Source of the DNA: Mageeibacillus sp. UBA5770
GTDB lineage: Bacteria; Bacillota_A; Clostridia; Saccharofermentanales; Saccharofermentanaceae
Direction: 5' to 3'
Assembly: GCA_002418705.1 (NCBI GenBank)
Contig: DIEQ01000010.1
Span: 16,876 to 36,396 of the forward strand
DNA: 19,521 bases
Shown one piece after another: positions 1-6,892 of this stretch. The stretch's first letter is position 1. Each line of letters starts with the position of its first letter. The translations under genes and the position numbers were made by a program. The notes beneath the pieces were generated by a model. That model did not search any database, was not told where the DNA came from, and saw nothing but the letters and a program-made list of their open reading frames with translations.

Positions 1-690
1 TTTATTGTAATTATTATCTTCAAAACCGGTATTCGGATACTGGTTGACGGATTGCGTGTTCTTTTAGATGCCTCTGTAGGTTATGAGACGTTAAGCAAGG
101 CAGAGAAAATTATTCTTGGCACACCACAGGTAGTTGAAATAAAAACACTCACCGGGCGAAATTCCGGGAGATTTAAGTTCATTGAAGCTGATATCGTTAT
201 TAAAACACATGATTTTGAAAAAGCTCATTTGATTGTCGAGCAGATCGAAAAACGTGCCATGGATGAGATTCCAGGTATCAACCGCGTTCTCATCCAGTAC
301 GAGCCTCTCCAGAAGGAGGAAATAGTATATGCCATTCCCATGGAGGAAAATCAGACGTCTGTCAGCCTTCATTTTGGCGAGGCTCACAGCTTTATGATGG
401 CAGTGTATAAGGCTGGAGAGAAAACCGCTGACAGAATCACTTTCATGGAAAACCCGTTCTGCAAGGTGGAGCGGGGGAAGGGGATTTTCACCGCCGAATG
501 GCTGGCGCAGCATAATGTCGATGTTGTTTTGATCAGGAAAGAATTTTCGAGTAAGGGCCCCTTATATGTTTTTTCAAACTCGAAAACCGAAATCGTCCTG
601 ATCAAAGAAGAAACACCTGAACTTGCTCTGAAAAACCTTGGACTGCGAATGAATTCAAGTTCTGAAAACCGCCCTGCCCCCACACAATAA
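1..690 (+). CDS. Cation diffusion facilitator with C-terminal NifX-like domain (partial, 5' end off window)
   Basis: The frame is open to the left edge, so only the last 229 residues are visible. They begin with a hydrophobic segment (FIVIIIFKTGIRIL) that matches the last membrane helix of CDF metal/proton antiporters. The cytoplasmic CDF C-terminal domain follows (about residues 25-100), with the family's regular beta-alpha-beta pattern. From about residue 107 a second domain starts (EEIVYAIPMEEN, then HFGEAHSF), which resembles the dinitrogenase iron-molybdenum cofactor (NifX/NifB C-terminal) fold. CDF proteins export divalent cations such as Zn, Fe, Mn or Co; the added domain may sense or bind a metal or cluster. 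The first ATG/TTG-type codon inside the window (52) is not the true start because coding continues upstream of it. The gene ends 18 bases before a convergent gene. The CDF call is firm; metal specificity cannot be told. Confidence 0.82.
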   Translation, partial: FIVIIIFKTGIRILVDGLRVLLDASVGYETLSKAEKIILGTPQVVEIKTLTGRNSGRFKFIEADIVIKTHDFEKAHLIVEQIEKRAMDEIPGINRVLIQYEPLQKEEIVYAIPMEENQTSVSLHFGEAHSFMMAVYKAGEKTADRITFMENPFCKVERGKGIFTAEWLAQHNVDVVLIRKEFSSKGPLYVFSNSKTEIVLIKEETPELALKNLGLRMNSSSENRPAPTQ

Positions 691-708
691 AATATAATCT
701 TTCGTAAT

Positions 709-1101
709 TTACCACACAGGCTCGAACCACTGCGATACTACCAGTACGCAAGCCTGAACAGCTGTCAGATTGAGTTCTTCGGTCAGCGCCATAATCGAAT
801 CATCATAGGTTCCCGGCTGAAACCAGGCATTTTTGATGCCAAGTTCTCCCGCCTCCCGTAAATATGTCTCGCCGTGTTTTGGTGAAACTACCATATTAAT
901 CACATCAGGTTTCTGGGGAAGCGCTGACAAACTGGCATAGCAAGGATCACCATCAACCAAATCGCAGGAGGGATTCACAGCGTAAACCACATAGTTTTTT
1001 TCTTTTAATCGCCTGTAAATGATATTTCCGTATTTTTCCGGATTCTTATTTGCACCAACGACAGCCCATACACGTTTATTTAACATTTCTTTTTCGGTCA
1101 T
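709..1101 (-). CDS. CoA-binding domain protein (YccU-like)
   Basis: A 130-residue single-domain protein with a Rossmann-type nucleotide fold. It opens with RVWAVVGANKNPEKYGN, the family's Gly-containing turn, and continues with VYAVNP, DVINMVVSP and AWFQPGT, the usual motif order of the CoA_binding_2 family. Members bind CoA in vitro or by structure, but their role is mostly unknown. I chose the ATG at 1101 because AGGAGG stands 6 bases upstream; an earlier in-frame codon at 1131 has no such site. It lies 65 bases downstream of the flavin reductase-like gene on the same strand and may share its transcript. Nothing in the sequence ties it to a specific pathway. Confidence 0.8.
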   Translation of the reverse strand: MTEKEMLNKRVWAVVGANKNPEKYGNIIYRRLKEKNYVVYAVNPSCDLVDGDPCYASLSALPQKPDVINMVVSPKHGETYLREAGELGIKNAWFQPGTYDDSIMALTEELNLTAVQACVLVVSQWFEPVW

Positions 1102-1166
1102 GTTATCCTCCTGTGTTTTAACATATTTCAATAATTTGAATACTCTTATAAAAAATAAAACTTACA

Positions 1167-1658
1167 TTACAGGAATTGAATTTTAGAAAAATTAATATCT
1201 CCTTCTGCATTCAGCAGGTATTCATCTGCATGGATATATTCGATTTTCCCTATAAACATCTCATGGGATCCTGTCATAATGGAATCCACAACGGTACACT
1301 CGATATTGACCGGACAATCTGACAGTATCGGAGCGTTAACCTTCAGTGCATCCTTTGTGTTTACATTCCTGGTCTTCAGCTTATTCTCATTGCGTCCGCT
1401 CTGGCTGCCCAGATAATCGAAGACTTCACGGTAGCCCGCATCAACAAGATTAACGACGAAGCAGCCTGATTCCTTGATCATGTTATACGAGTGGCGTGAC
1501 GGAACAATGCCTACCATCACCATCGGCGGATCATAACTGCAGTTGCCGCAATATGCCACGGCTAATGCATTTTCCTCACCATTTTTGCCTCTGCAGGATA
1601 CCAGGATCTTCGGGGCAGGCTGAAGTGATGATTTCTTGTTAGCTTCTTTCTTTTCCAT
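1167..1658 (-). CDS. Flavin reductase-like FMN-binding protein
   Basis: A 163-residue protein of the flavin reductase-like domain family (split beta-barrel, FMN binding). Visible hallmarks are NALAVAYCGNCSYDPPMVMVGIVPSRHSYN, spread over about residues 30-60, where the family binds FMN phosphate, then GCFVVNL and a C-terminal GKIEYIHADE strand. Related proteins in anaerobes are small flavoproteins that pass electrons to Fe-S or oxygen-handling partners; some are NAD(P)H:FMN reductases. The start has GGAGGG 8 bases upstream. It follows the NifU-like micro-ORF by 47 bases on the same strand. The electron donor and acceptor cannot be deduced. Confidence 0.8.
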   Translation of the reverse strand: MEKKEANKKSSLQPAPKILVSCRGKNGEENALAVAYCGNCSYDPPMVMVGIVPSRHSYNMIKESGCFVVNLVDAGYREVFDYLGSQSGRNENKLKTRNVNTKDALKVNAPILSDCPVNIECTVVDSIMTGSHEMFIGKIEYIHADEYLLNAEGDINFSKIQFL

Positions 1659-1705
1659 GAATAGTTCCCTCCAATATTTTATTTTTTTCTATTGTGATTC
1701 CTGTT

Positions 1706-1807
1706 TTATTTTCGCTCATAGGCCGCTATTGCGTCCCTCAAAGCTCCGACATTTCTTGGACTCATATAATGATCCATAACCTGGTCTGTAAATAATCCGC
1801 AGTTCAT
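1706..1807 (-). CDS. 33-residue micro-ORF resembling the N-terminus of NifU/IscU
   Basis: This ORF reads MNCGLFTDQVMDHYMSPRNV then GALRDAIAAYERK and stops. The VMDHYMSPRNVG stretch is very close to the start of NifU/IscU Fe-S scaffold proteins (typically a VMDHFxNPRNVG pattern). The normal protein would continue into the CGD motif with the first cluster-binding Cys, but here a TAA ends the frame first, and the bases after it do not encode recognisable scaffold sequence. A GGGAGG ribosome binding site sits 7 bases before the ATG, which argues for translation. It lies 25 bases downstream of the terminator of the NifX/ATPase operon. It could be a decayed nifU-like gene that kept its start, or a true small protein. 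The resemblance is firm by eye; function is unknown. Confidence 0.5.
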   Translation of the reverse strand: MNCGLFTDQVMDHYMSPRNVGALRDAIAAYERK

Positions 1808-1832
1808 TCTCGTTCCTCCCGGATTTAATTGT

Positions 1833-1868
1833 AAAAAACAGGGATCCTGCTAAAATGCCGGATCCCTG
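1833..1868 (-). terminator. Intrinsic terminator of the NifX/ATPase operon
   Basis: On the minus strand a perfect 9-bp stem (CAGGGATCC at 1839-1847 against GGATCCCTG at 1860-1868) with a 12-base loop is followed by six T. It stands 21 bases past the stop of the second NifX-like gene, where an operon end is expected. Confidence 0.85.
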
Positions 1869-1889
1869 CTGGTGTGAGTAAAGTGCGGT

Positions 1890-2246
1890 TTAATTCCCGC
1901 ACTCATCGTGGTGCTGATGTTCGTGACAGACAGATCCGCTTGAGATCAGCGTGCCTTCAAGGTAGTCAATTACAGTATTATCCGCGTCTCCGCGTGCCCC
2001 GGTAACTACCTTAATATTGTTCTCGTCGAAGAGCTCCACAGCTCCGCCGCCCATGCCTCCGGCAATGATTACATTGACGCCAAGGCCATGGAGAAAAACC
2101 GGCAGGAATCCGGGTCTGTGGCCGGGATTGGGAATGTTTTCTTTTTTTACGACAACATTTTCTTCTACATGGTAAACTATAAAACTCTCACAATGTCCGA
2201 AATGTTCACACACCAGTTTGTTTTCGCTTGCTACTGCAATTTTCAT
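1890..2246 (-). CDS. NifX-like dinitrogenase iron-molybdenum cofactor family protein with Cys/His tail
   Basis: A 118-residue protein of the NifX/NifB C-terminal superfamily. It begins MKIAVASENKLVCEHFGHCE, where the HFGHC motif (His15-Cys19) is typical of this family. GLGVNVIIAGGMGGGAVELF follows near the middle, and the last twelve residues (CHEHQHHDECGN) form a metal-ligand-rich tail. In nitrogen fixers the fold carries FeMo-cofactor precursors; in non-fixing anaerobes similar stand-alone proteins are common and their cargo is unknown. GGAGG lies 7 bases before the ATG. It is the last gene of the operon, 33 bases after the MBL-fold hydrolase and just before the terminator. I infer a metal or Fe-S carrier or sensor role. 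Confidence 0.87.
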   Translation of the reverse strand: MKIAVASENKLVCEHFGHCESFIVYHVEENVVVKKENIPNPGHRPGFLPVFLHGLGVNVIIAGGMGGGAVELFDENNIKVVTGARGDADNTVIDYLEGTLISSGSVCHEHQHHDECGN

Positions 2247-2279
2247 TTTCTTTCCTCCGTTGCTTTTGTTTCTTCGTTT

Positions 2280-3116
2280 TTATGTTATTGCCAGGATACT
2301 CCCGGCACCAGCATACTCAATGTGTTCCCGCATGATTTCTTTAAGCTTCTTATAGGGCTCAAATCCGGTACAGTGTCCCGTGTAATATTTTGCACCTGTC
2401 TCACACAGATATTCCGCAATCCCTCGAATTGCCTCCGCTTCTGTCTCCTCATCGTCCAGGACATGCCTTAAATGAAAGCCGCCAATAACATTTTGAGGGA
2501 TGATTCCGTATTTTTTACGAACCCATTCCAGAATATTAATAATTCCTCGATGAGCGCATCCCGTGACAAGTACTGTAACTCCCTCCCTGTTTATAAGAAG
2601 GTTCTGCTCATGCATGAAGGCATCTGGCGTGAACCTGCCGTCTTCATGCTTTTCAAAAAGCACCCGGTTGCCTGAGGGCTCAAATCCCGGATTGGGCGGA
2701 ACACTGAACAGCGTGATTCCCTCTTCTATCTGATGCTCCATACCGGTCAGGATCAGCCTTTCATCATTGTCGATCGAAGGCAGTCCAATGTATTCCATGA
2801 CATCACCTTCGCGCTTCGCATAATATTGCTCAGACGCGTTTTCACGAATATAAATCGGAGCTGTCGGGTTGATTTTTAGAAAATGATTCAGCCCGCCTCC
2901 GTGATCATAATGCCCGTGTGACAGGATTGCATAATCTACCGATGACAGATCCGCACCCATCAGATCTGCATTTACCGCAAATTGATCCCCTTGTCCAAAG
3001 TCAAAAAGAATCTTTCTCTCTTCAAGCTCGAGCAAAAGGCTCAGTCCATGTTCACTTTTTATATCTGCAGAAGCAGATTCATTATCGACAAGCACGTGAA
3101 TCATCATAATTATCAT
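2280..3116 (-). CDS. MBL-fold metallohydrolase (COG1237-like)
   Basis: A 278-residue metallo-beta-lactamase-fold protein. The metal motif HGHYDHGGG (His67, His69, Asp71, His72) is intact, and later ligand segments VTGCAHRGI, GGFHL and YTGHCTG are in the expected order. The layout resembles the COG1237 group (annotated as similar to an enzyme of methanopterin biosynthesis), whose members often lie beside MinD-type ATPases and NifX-like genes. The substrate is unknown. The ATG at 3116 overlaps the previous stop by 4 bases (ATGA), the coupling seen elsewhere in this operon; AAGGAG is only 2 bases upstream of it, so the ATG at 3107, with an 11-base spacing, is also possible. Confidence 0.87.
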   Translation of the reverse strand: MIIMMIHVLVDNESASADIKSEHGLSLLLELEERKILFDFGQGDQFAVNADLMGADLSSVDYAILSHGHYDHGGGLNHFLKINPTAPIYIRENASEQYYAKREGDVMEYIGLPSIDNDERLILTGMEHQIEEGITLFSVPPNPGFEPSGNRVLFEKHEDGRFTPDAFMHEQNLLINREGVTVLVTGCAHRGIINILEWVRKKYGIIPQNVIGGFHLRHVLDDEETEAEAIRGIAEYLCETGAKYYTGHCTGFEPYKKLKEIMREHIEYAGAGSILAIT

Positions 3117-4045
3117 TTCTCCTTAATCTGAAGAAGATCAGTCACTTTCCGGAAAACCTCACGAACTGCATAACTGGCAGATCCATCTGTAGAATCAATA
3201 CTCCGACCTGCATTTGTCGCTTCGATTACTTGAGAGTCGTAGGGAATTCTCCCGACAAAGGGTAAGGCATGTTCCCCGCAAAAACGTTCAATCTCTGCAG
3301 CTCTGCCTAAATTGGTATCCGCCTTATTGGTGCACACCGCTATATCTACACCGAAAAACAGCGCCGTCTCAATAATTCGCTTCATGTCGCTTATTCCCGA
3401 AACAGAAGGTTCAGCTACAATCAGAACAAAATTGACACCCGTTATTGATGCAATTACCGGACATCCGATTCCCGGGGATCCGTCAATGACTGCTAATTCC
3501 ACATCTTTCGGAGCTGCCATGGACAGTTGTTTTTTCACTTCGGAAACAAGCTTGCCCGATGTTCCGCTTCCCATTTTCAGTTCTGCAGTTGAAAAGACCG
3601 AGTCTCTTACCTGGTCGGATTCCGTGGTATTATCCTGAAGCTGTGAGTCAGGCTCTTTAATCCGGTATAGCATCAGATCACCTGCCTTGTCCTCTACCAT
3701 TGATATTGCTTTTGTCGGGCAAAGGGCTTCACAGAGTCCGCAGCCTTCGCAGGCATAGGGATTGACGAGCGCTGCGTTGTTATCCGCCTTGCCTATCGCC
3801 TCAAACCGGCAGTGACTTATGCAGATGCCGCAGGAAATGCATTTATATTCATCTACAAATGCTTTTCCCATGCCGTGATAATCTTTGACCGCCGGAACCG
3901 GAAGATCATGCATCACCAGGTGGAGGTTCGGGGCGTCTACATCGCAGTCTGCAAAAGCTCTTGCCTTTGCAAGAGAGACAAATGCAGCCGCAACAGTCGT
4001 TTTACCGGTTCCTCCCTTACCGCTCAGAATAAGAAGCTTTTTCAT
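3113..4045 (-). CDS. MinD/Mrp-family P-loop ATPase with inserted 2x[4Fe-4S] ferredoxin domain (longer paralogue)
   Basis: A 310-residue deviant Walker A ATPase: KGGTGKTT at 10-17, followed by DCDVDAPN at 33-40. A bacterial ferredoxin domain is inserted with two clusters (Cys69/72/75/79 and Cys99/102/105/109). The Walker B-like region reads VIDGSPGIGCPVI. Such ATPases (the CooC/MinD/NBP35 circle) are thought to move or load metals or Fe-S clusters in the cytoplasm at the cost of ATP. Compared with its neighbour it carries an extra polar stretch (about residues 125-175, SQLQDNTTESDQVRDS) that looks like a flexible loop. It overlaps both neighbours by 4 bases, so the two ATPases are probably made in matched amounts and may form a heterodimer (inference). 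Confidence 0.88.
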   Translation of the reverse strand: MKKLLILSGKGGTGKTTVAAAFVSLAKARAFADCDVDAPNLHLVMHDLPVPAVKDYHGMGKAFVDEYKCISCGICISHCRFEAIGKADNNAALVNPYACEGCGLCEALCPTKAISMVEDKAGDLMLYRIKEPDSQLQDNTTESDQVRDSVFSTAELKMGSGTSGKLVSEVKKQLSMAAPKDVELAVIDGSPGIGCPVIASITGVNFVLIVAEPSVSGISDMKRIIETALFFGVDIAVCTNKADTNLGRAAEIERFCGEHALPFVGRIPYDSQVIEATNAGRSIDSTDGSASYAVREVFRKVTDLLQIKEK

Positions 4046-4893
4046 CGCGCGCCTCCTTCTTCAGCCAGTGCATACATACTTTTAAGAATTTCTTCAAAAA
4101 GCAGGCGGTATTTCTGATCAGCCGTAACTGCTATCTTTGCTTCAGAATGCAGCGCCGCCAGTTCCTGATCAAAAGGAATGCGTGCAATTACCGGAATTGC
4201 GTTGTCTATGCAATATTTTTCTGATGGGTTCTCTCTGTCTTCGCATTTGTTCAGTACCACGCCGATCGGTTTATGAAAGAGCTTTGCAAGCTTTACCACC
4301 ATATTTAAGTTATGTGCCCCAAAAATAGTCGGCTCGGCAACCAGCAGGCAGACATCTGCATCCCGGATGCTTTCCATCACTGCACAGGCACTGCCGGGCG
4401 GGCAGTCAATCACAACACATGTGTCCTGATCATTCAGTTTTTGGAAAAGATTCTTAATGATCGGAATTCCAAACGCTTCTTTGGTTCTCATCTCACCGGA
4501 AAGGATGCGGACACTGCCAACCATACTTTCCGAGACTTCACCTATCTGAACGTGATCCTCTGAAATAGCCTTTGACGGACAAAGGTCCCCGCACCCTCCG
4601 CAGGAATGACATACCTGATCAAATACGGTTACCTTCTCCCTGATCATAGCCAGGGCATTGAATCTGCAAAAATCAACGCATACCCTGCAGCCCGTACAGG
4701 CAGCCGGGTCAACACGCGGAACCATTCTATAAATCGGAGTCCTCTTTTTCTCACCGGACGGGAAATAAAGATGACCGTTAGGCTCCTCCACATCACAGTC
4801 AACATAGGTCGCTTTCTCAGCAGCAGCCGCCAGATTGACGGACAGGAGTGTCTTACCGGTGCCTCCTTTGCCGCTTAATACTGCAAGGCGCAT
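4042..4893 (-). CDS. MinD/Mrp-family P-loop ATPase with inserted 2x[4Fe-4S] ferredoxin domain (shorter paralogue)
   Basis: A 283-residue partner of the previous ATPase. Walker A is KGGTGKT (9-15), then VDCDVEEPNGH (31-41). The ferredoxin insertion carries Cys66/69/72/76 and Cys95/98/101/105, and the Walker B-like segment is CVVIDCPPGSAC (159-170). The CPPG after the Asp follows the pattern of Mrp/NBP35-type ATPases. The two tandem paralogues with the same domain order are a known arrangement in anaerobes, normally with NifX-like genes, as here. The role is inferred to be ATP-dependent assembly or delivery of an Fe-S or other metal centre in the cytoplasm; the target is unknown. The start overlaps or abuts both neighbouring genes. 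Confidence 0.88.
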   Translation of the reverse strand: MRLAVLSGKGGTGKTLLSVNLAAAAEKATYVDCDVEEPNGHLYFPSGEKKRTPIYRMVPRVDPAACTGCRVCVDFCRFNALAMIREKVTVFDQVCHSCGGCGDLCPSKAISEDHVQIGEVSESMVGSVRILSGEMRTKEAFGIPIIKNLFQKLNDQDTCVVIDCPPGSACAVMESIRDADVCLLVAEPTIFGAHNLNMVVKLAKLFHKPIGVVLNKCEDRENPSEKYCIDNAIPVIARIPFDQELAALHSEAKIAVTADQKYRLLFEEILKSMYALAEEGGAR

Positions 4894-5261
4894 TATCGAC
4901 CTCCGTGCCCATGGAAACCGGGGTGAATGTTATCGAGTTCCTTGAGCCTGTTATCTTTATATGCATCTATATTTTCCTGAACGGAGTCACCAATCGTCTT
5001 GTAGAGAGTAATATTAGCAGCCTTTAAAACATTCGCCGCATTCTCTCCGCATCTTGGTGCCAGAAGCGCATCAACGCCTTTATCTACAATACTTTGTGCA
5101 GCGGCAATTCCTGCCCCGCCCGGACTTGATGCGGCAGCGTTCACTGCAAATTCTCTCTCACCTGTAACTGTGTCAACATATAAATAATAGGGTGTCCGTC
5201 CAAAGGACGGGCAAATTGTCGTATCAGAAGTGTTCTCATTTGTCGGAATAACAATCTTCAT
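4893..5261 (-). CDS. NifX-like dinitrogenase iron-molybdenum cofactor family protein (operon first gene)
   Basis: A 122-residue member of the NifX/NifB C-terminal superfamily: MKIVIPTNEN at the start, CPSFGRTPYYLYVD (Cys17) where the family has its HFG-type motif, SPGGAGIAAAQSIVDKGVDA as the central helix, and LAPRCGENA after it. The C-terminus (HPGFHGHGGR) is His/Gly rich and may bind metal. It differs clearly from the NifX-like protein at the other end of the operon, so the two are not a recent duplication. AGGAACAG precedes the ATG. Its stop touches the next gene's start, which points to translational coupling with the ATPases. A cluster or metal carrier feeding them is a reasonable guess but not shown. 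Confidence 0.85.
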   Translation of the reverse strand: MKIVIPTNENTSDTTICPSFGRTPYYLYVDTVTGEREFAVNAAASSPGGAGIAAAQSIVDKGVDALLAPRCGENAANVLKAANITLYKTIGDSVQENIDAYKDNRLKELDNIHPGFHGHGGR

Positions 5262-5286
5262 CTTCTGTTCCTCTTTTCATTTCGAT

Positions 5287-5302
5287 ATGTAACATATTAC
5301 AT
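5287..5302 (-). promoter_or_regulatory. Inverted repeat upstream of the NifX/ATPase operon
   Basis: ATGTAACATATTACAT is a perfect inverted repeat (6-base arms, 4-base centre), 25 bases upstream of the first ATG of the operon and directly after the DUF5320 terminator. A weak promoter (TTGCTT, 18 bases, TATGTT) could overlap it. An operator is plausible; the binding protein is unknown. Confidence 0.35.
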
Positions 5303-5307
5303 AATTC

Positions 5308-5335
5308 AAAAAAGAAGCAATGGTACCCTTGCTTC
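5308..5335 (-). terminator. Intrinsic terminator after the DUF5320 gene
   Basis: On the minus strand GAAGCAA (5329-5335) pairs with TTGCTTC (5314-5320) around an 8-base loop, followed by six T. It separates the DUF5320 gene from the NifX/ATPase operon, which should therefore have its own promoter or depend on read-through. Confidence 0.8.
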
Positions 5336-5355
5336 CCTTCTGTTCCCGGGGATCA

Positions 5356-5628
5356 TTACTGCTTGTCCTGATCACCGATCTGTTTGTTAATTTGTTCAAT
5401 TCTTGCTTCCATCATAGTTTTCTGCAATCTTAACCACTCTTGCTGAGCCGTTGAATCTACAGGTACTTCACGCATCGGCATACATCTGCCATTGCCGCAG
5501 CCGTGTCCGTATCCTAGTCCAAGACCAAGAGCGCGTCCATATCCGGTCGGTTTAGGAGAACAATTTCCTTGTCCTCTTCCTGTTCCGGCACCTTGTCCCA
5601 TAGGACCTGTTCCATCTCTTCCTGGCAT
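5356..5628 (-). CDS. DUF5320 family Gly-rich small protein
   Basis: A 90-residue protein that opens with MPGRDGTGPMGQGAGTGRG, the characteristic start of DUF5320 proteins. A second Gly-rich run (LGLGLGYGHGCGNGRC) follows, and the C-terminal third (about 60-90) is a charged, probably helical or coiled segment (MMEARIEQINKQIGDQDKQ). The family is found in anaerobic bacteria and archaea, very often beside NifX-like and MinD-type ATPase genes, as here; its function is unknown. The ribosome binding site AAAGGAGGTG is near-perfect. Expression is probably controlled by the two operator-like sequences at 5680-5728 and ends at the terminator at 5308-5335, so it looks like a single-gene unit. Confidence 0.85.
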   Translation of the reverse strand: MPGRDGTGPMGQGAGTGRGQGNCSPKPTGYGRALGLGLGYGHGCGNGRCMPMREVPVDSTAQQEWLRLQKTMMEARIEQINKQIGDQDKQ

Positions 5629-5679
5629 ACTATCACCTCCTTTTCAGGTGTATTTATAATATTTCGTTTAGCACGTTTC

Positions 5680-5728
5680 GGGCATATGCCCACTTACAGT
5701 TTAACTCGTTATGGGCATATGTCAATAA
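5680..5728 (-). promoter_or_regulatory. Promoter of the DUF5320 gene with two GGGCATATG operators
   Basis: On the minus strand TTGACA (5720-5725) is followed after 16 bases by TAAACT (5698-5703). One operator-like sequence (TATGGGCATATGTCA, plus-strand reading from 5710) overlaps the -35 box and spacer. A perfect 12-base palindrome GGGCATATGCCC (5680-5691) lies at the expected transcription start. The two CATATG centres are 33 bases apart, close to three helical turns, as for a repressor that binds on one face of the DNA. The regulator is not identified. Confidence 0.6.
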
Positions 5729-5769
5729 CTTTTTTAAACTTATCCCTTCTTATTCGTAGATTTTAAAAT

Positions 5770-6642
5770 TTATCTTGTCATTTCTTTAGCTGCATTTTGG
5801 GGATAATGCTTGAAAACGTAGTCAAACAGGCTAACGCCAATGTTATCTGCAATCACCGGGCATTTTGCCTTCAGAAGATAGAAAATCTCTCTGCCGGAAT
5901 CCGAAAGCGATTCGAAATTACCCTGCCCCTTGCTTAGGACGATATCTGCCTTATCAAGCAAGTCCATAAATTCCGCACTGCATCTGTCCAGCATAACTCC
6001 GGGTGTATCGCATCCGCAGGAAATGATCTTTACACTTTCGCCTATTCCGGAAGCATATGCATCATCGATCGTGGCATCGTTAATAACTGGGCTGCTTCTG
6101 ACAGCATAATAAATATCCAAATGAGGAAACTGTTCGGTAAAGACGCGGTCAAAGACAGTCTCGCCGGCATTGTCCCCAATAATCAGGAGAGTTCTGGCAA
6201 GCCTCAGTTTTTCTCTGAAAGCAGCAATATCGCATATTGCAAATTCCATATTCAATTCTTTTTCAATCGTGGACTCGACATCATTGTTGGAGAAAAGTGC
6301 AGAATCAAGGATGTTGCCCGTTGCTGCAATCTTCAGCAGCCAGTAAAGCTTATCATCTTTTGATTTCAGGAAATCCACAAGGAACGGATATAACTTCAGT
6401 GCAGTTGCAATATCACGATCTTTAATCTTCCTATAAGGATCCTGTACACCTGTTATTCTCATAACAATCTGATGCATATCCCTGACAATATCAGGGGAAC
6501 ACGTATATTTCTTGTATTCTGAAAGCAGGCGCATGCCCTCCTCCATGATTTTCTGCTGGTGCTCTGCGTTATCCGTAGACATCCGCGAGGCTTCAAGCAC
6601 TTGTCTCATGACACAAGGCAGACAATCCAGATATATTTCCAT
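5770..6642 (-). CDS. DUF89 / ARMT1-like metal-dependent phosphatase family protein
   Basis: A 290-residue protein of the DUF89 family. The N-terminal CLPC (Cys7, Cys10) followed by a helical domain is typical of the prokaryotic class. The C-terminal Rossmann-like part has the metal and phosphate motifs IGDNAGETVFDR and VLSKGQGNFESL with the Asp and Asn residues in place. Characterised relatives are metal-dependent phosphatases that remove damaged or unwanted sugar phosphates, but the CxxC subgroup in anaerobes has no known substrate. It has AAAGG about 11 bases before the ATG, a weak site. Its own promoter shares a 19-base block with that of the DUF5320 gene, so the two are probably co-regulated. 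The fold is clear, the substrate is not. Confidence 0.83.
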   Translation of the reverse strand: MEIYLDCLPCVMRQVLEASRMSTDNAEHQQKIMEEGMRLLSEYKKYTCSPDIVRDMHQIVMRITGVQDPYRKIKDRDIATALKLYPFLVDFLKSKDDKLYWLLKIAATGNILDSALFSNNDVESTIEKELNMEFAICDIAAFREKLRLARTLLIIGDNAGETVFDRVFTEQFPHLDIYYAVRSSPVINDATIDDAYASGIGESVKIISCGCDTPGVMLDRCSAEFMDLLDKADIVLSKGQGNFESLSDSGREIFYLLKAKCPVIADNIGVSLFDYVFKHYPQNAAKEMTR

Positions 6643-6706
6643 TTTTTACTCAACCTTTCATCGACTTCGAACCATTCTGATGAATAATTCAAATGTGGTT
6701 AAGACA

Positions 6707-6737
6707 ATTATACGTCGATATGGGCATATGTCAATAA
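6707..6737 (-). promoter_or_regulatory. Promoter of the DUF89 gene with a GGGCATATG operator
   Basis: On the minus strand a perfect TTGACA (6729-6734) and perfect TATAAT (6707-6712) are 16 bases apart. The block TATGGGCATATGTCAATAA (plus reading, 6719-6737) is identical to 5710-5728 and covers the -35 box and half of the spacer. ATATG-GG-CATAT inside it is an inverted repeat. Only one operator copy is seen here. Confidence 0.7.
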
Positions 6738-6868
6738 TAATGATGCCGCCCGATCGCGGTCGATACGAATAATACTTCTCTGCTGAACCGCATCCGCATG
6801 CTTACTTGCTCCTTTTCTATACAGTTGTGTTCGCTGTCATGTTATTATATTTACAAGCTAATTTTCTG

Positions 6869-6888
6869 GCATCCAAAGGATGCTTTTT
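6869..6888 (+). terminator. Terminator-like hairpin in the leader of the Lpd-like gene
   Basis: GCATCC-AAA-GGATGC is followed directly by five T. It lies about 90 bases before the start codon and downstream of no plus-strand gene, so it would act as an attenuator or end a short leader RNA. Confidence 0.5.
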
Positions 6889-6892
6889 CACG

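Noticed and set aside
1127..1140. Palindrome TTCAATAATTTGAA upstream of the CoA-binding gene
   Set aside because: Short, very AT-rich and without a clear promoter; chance is likely.
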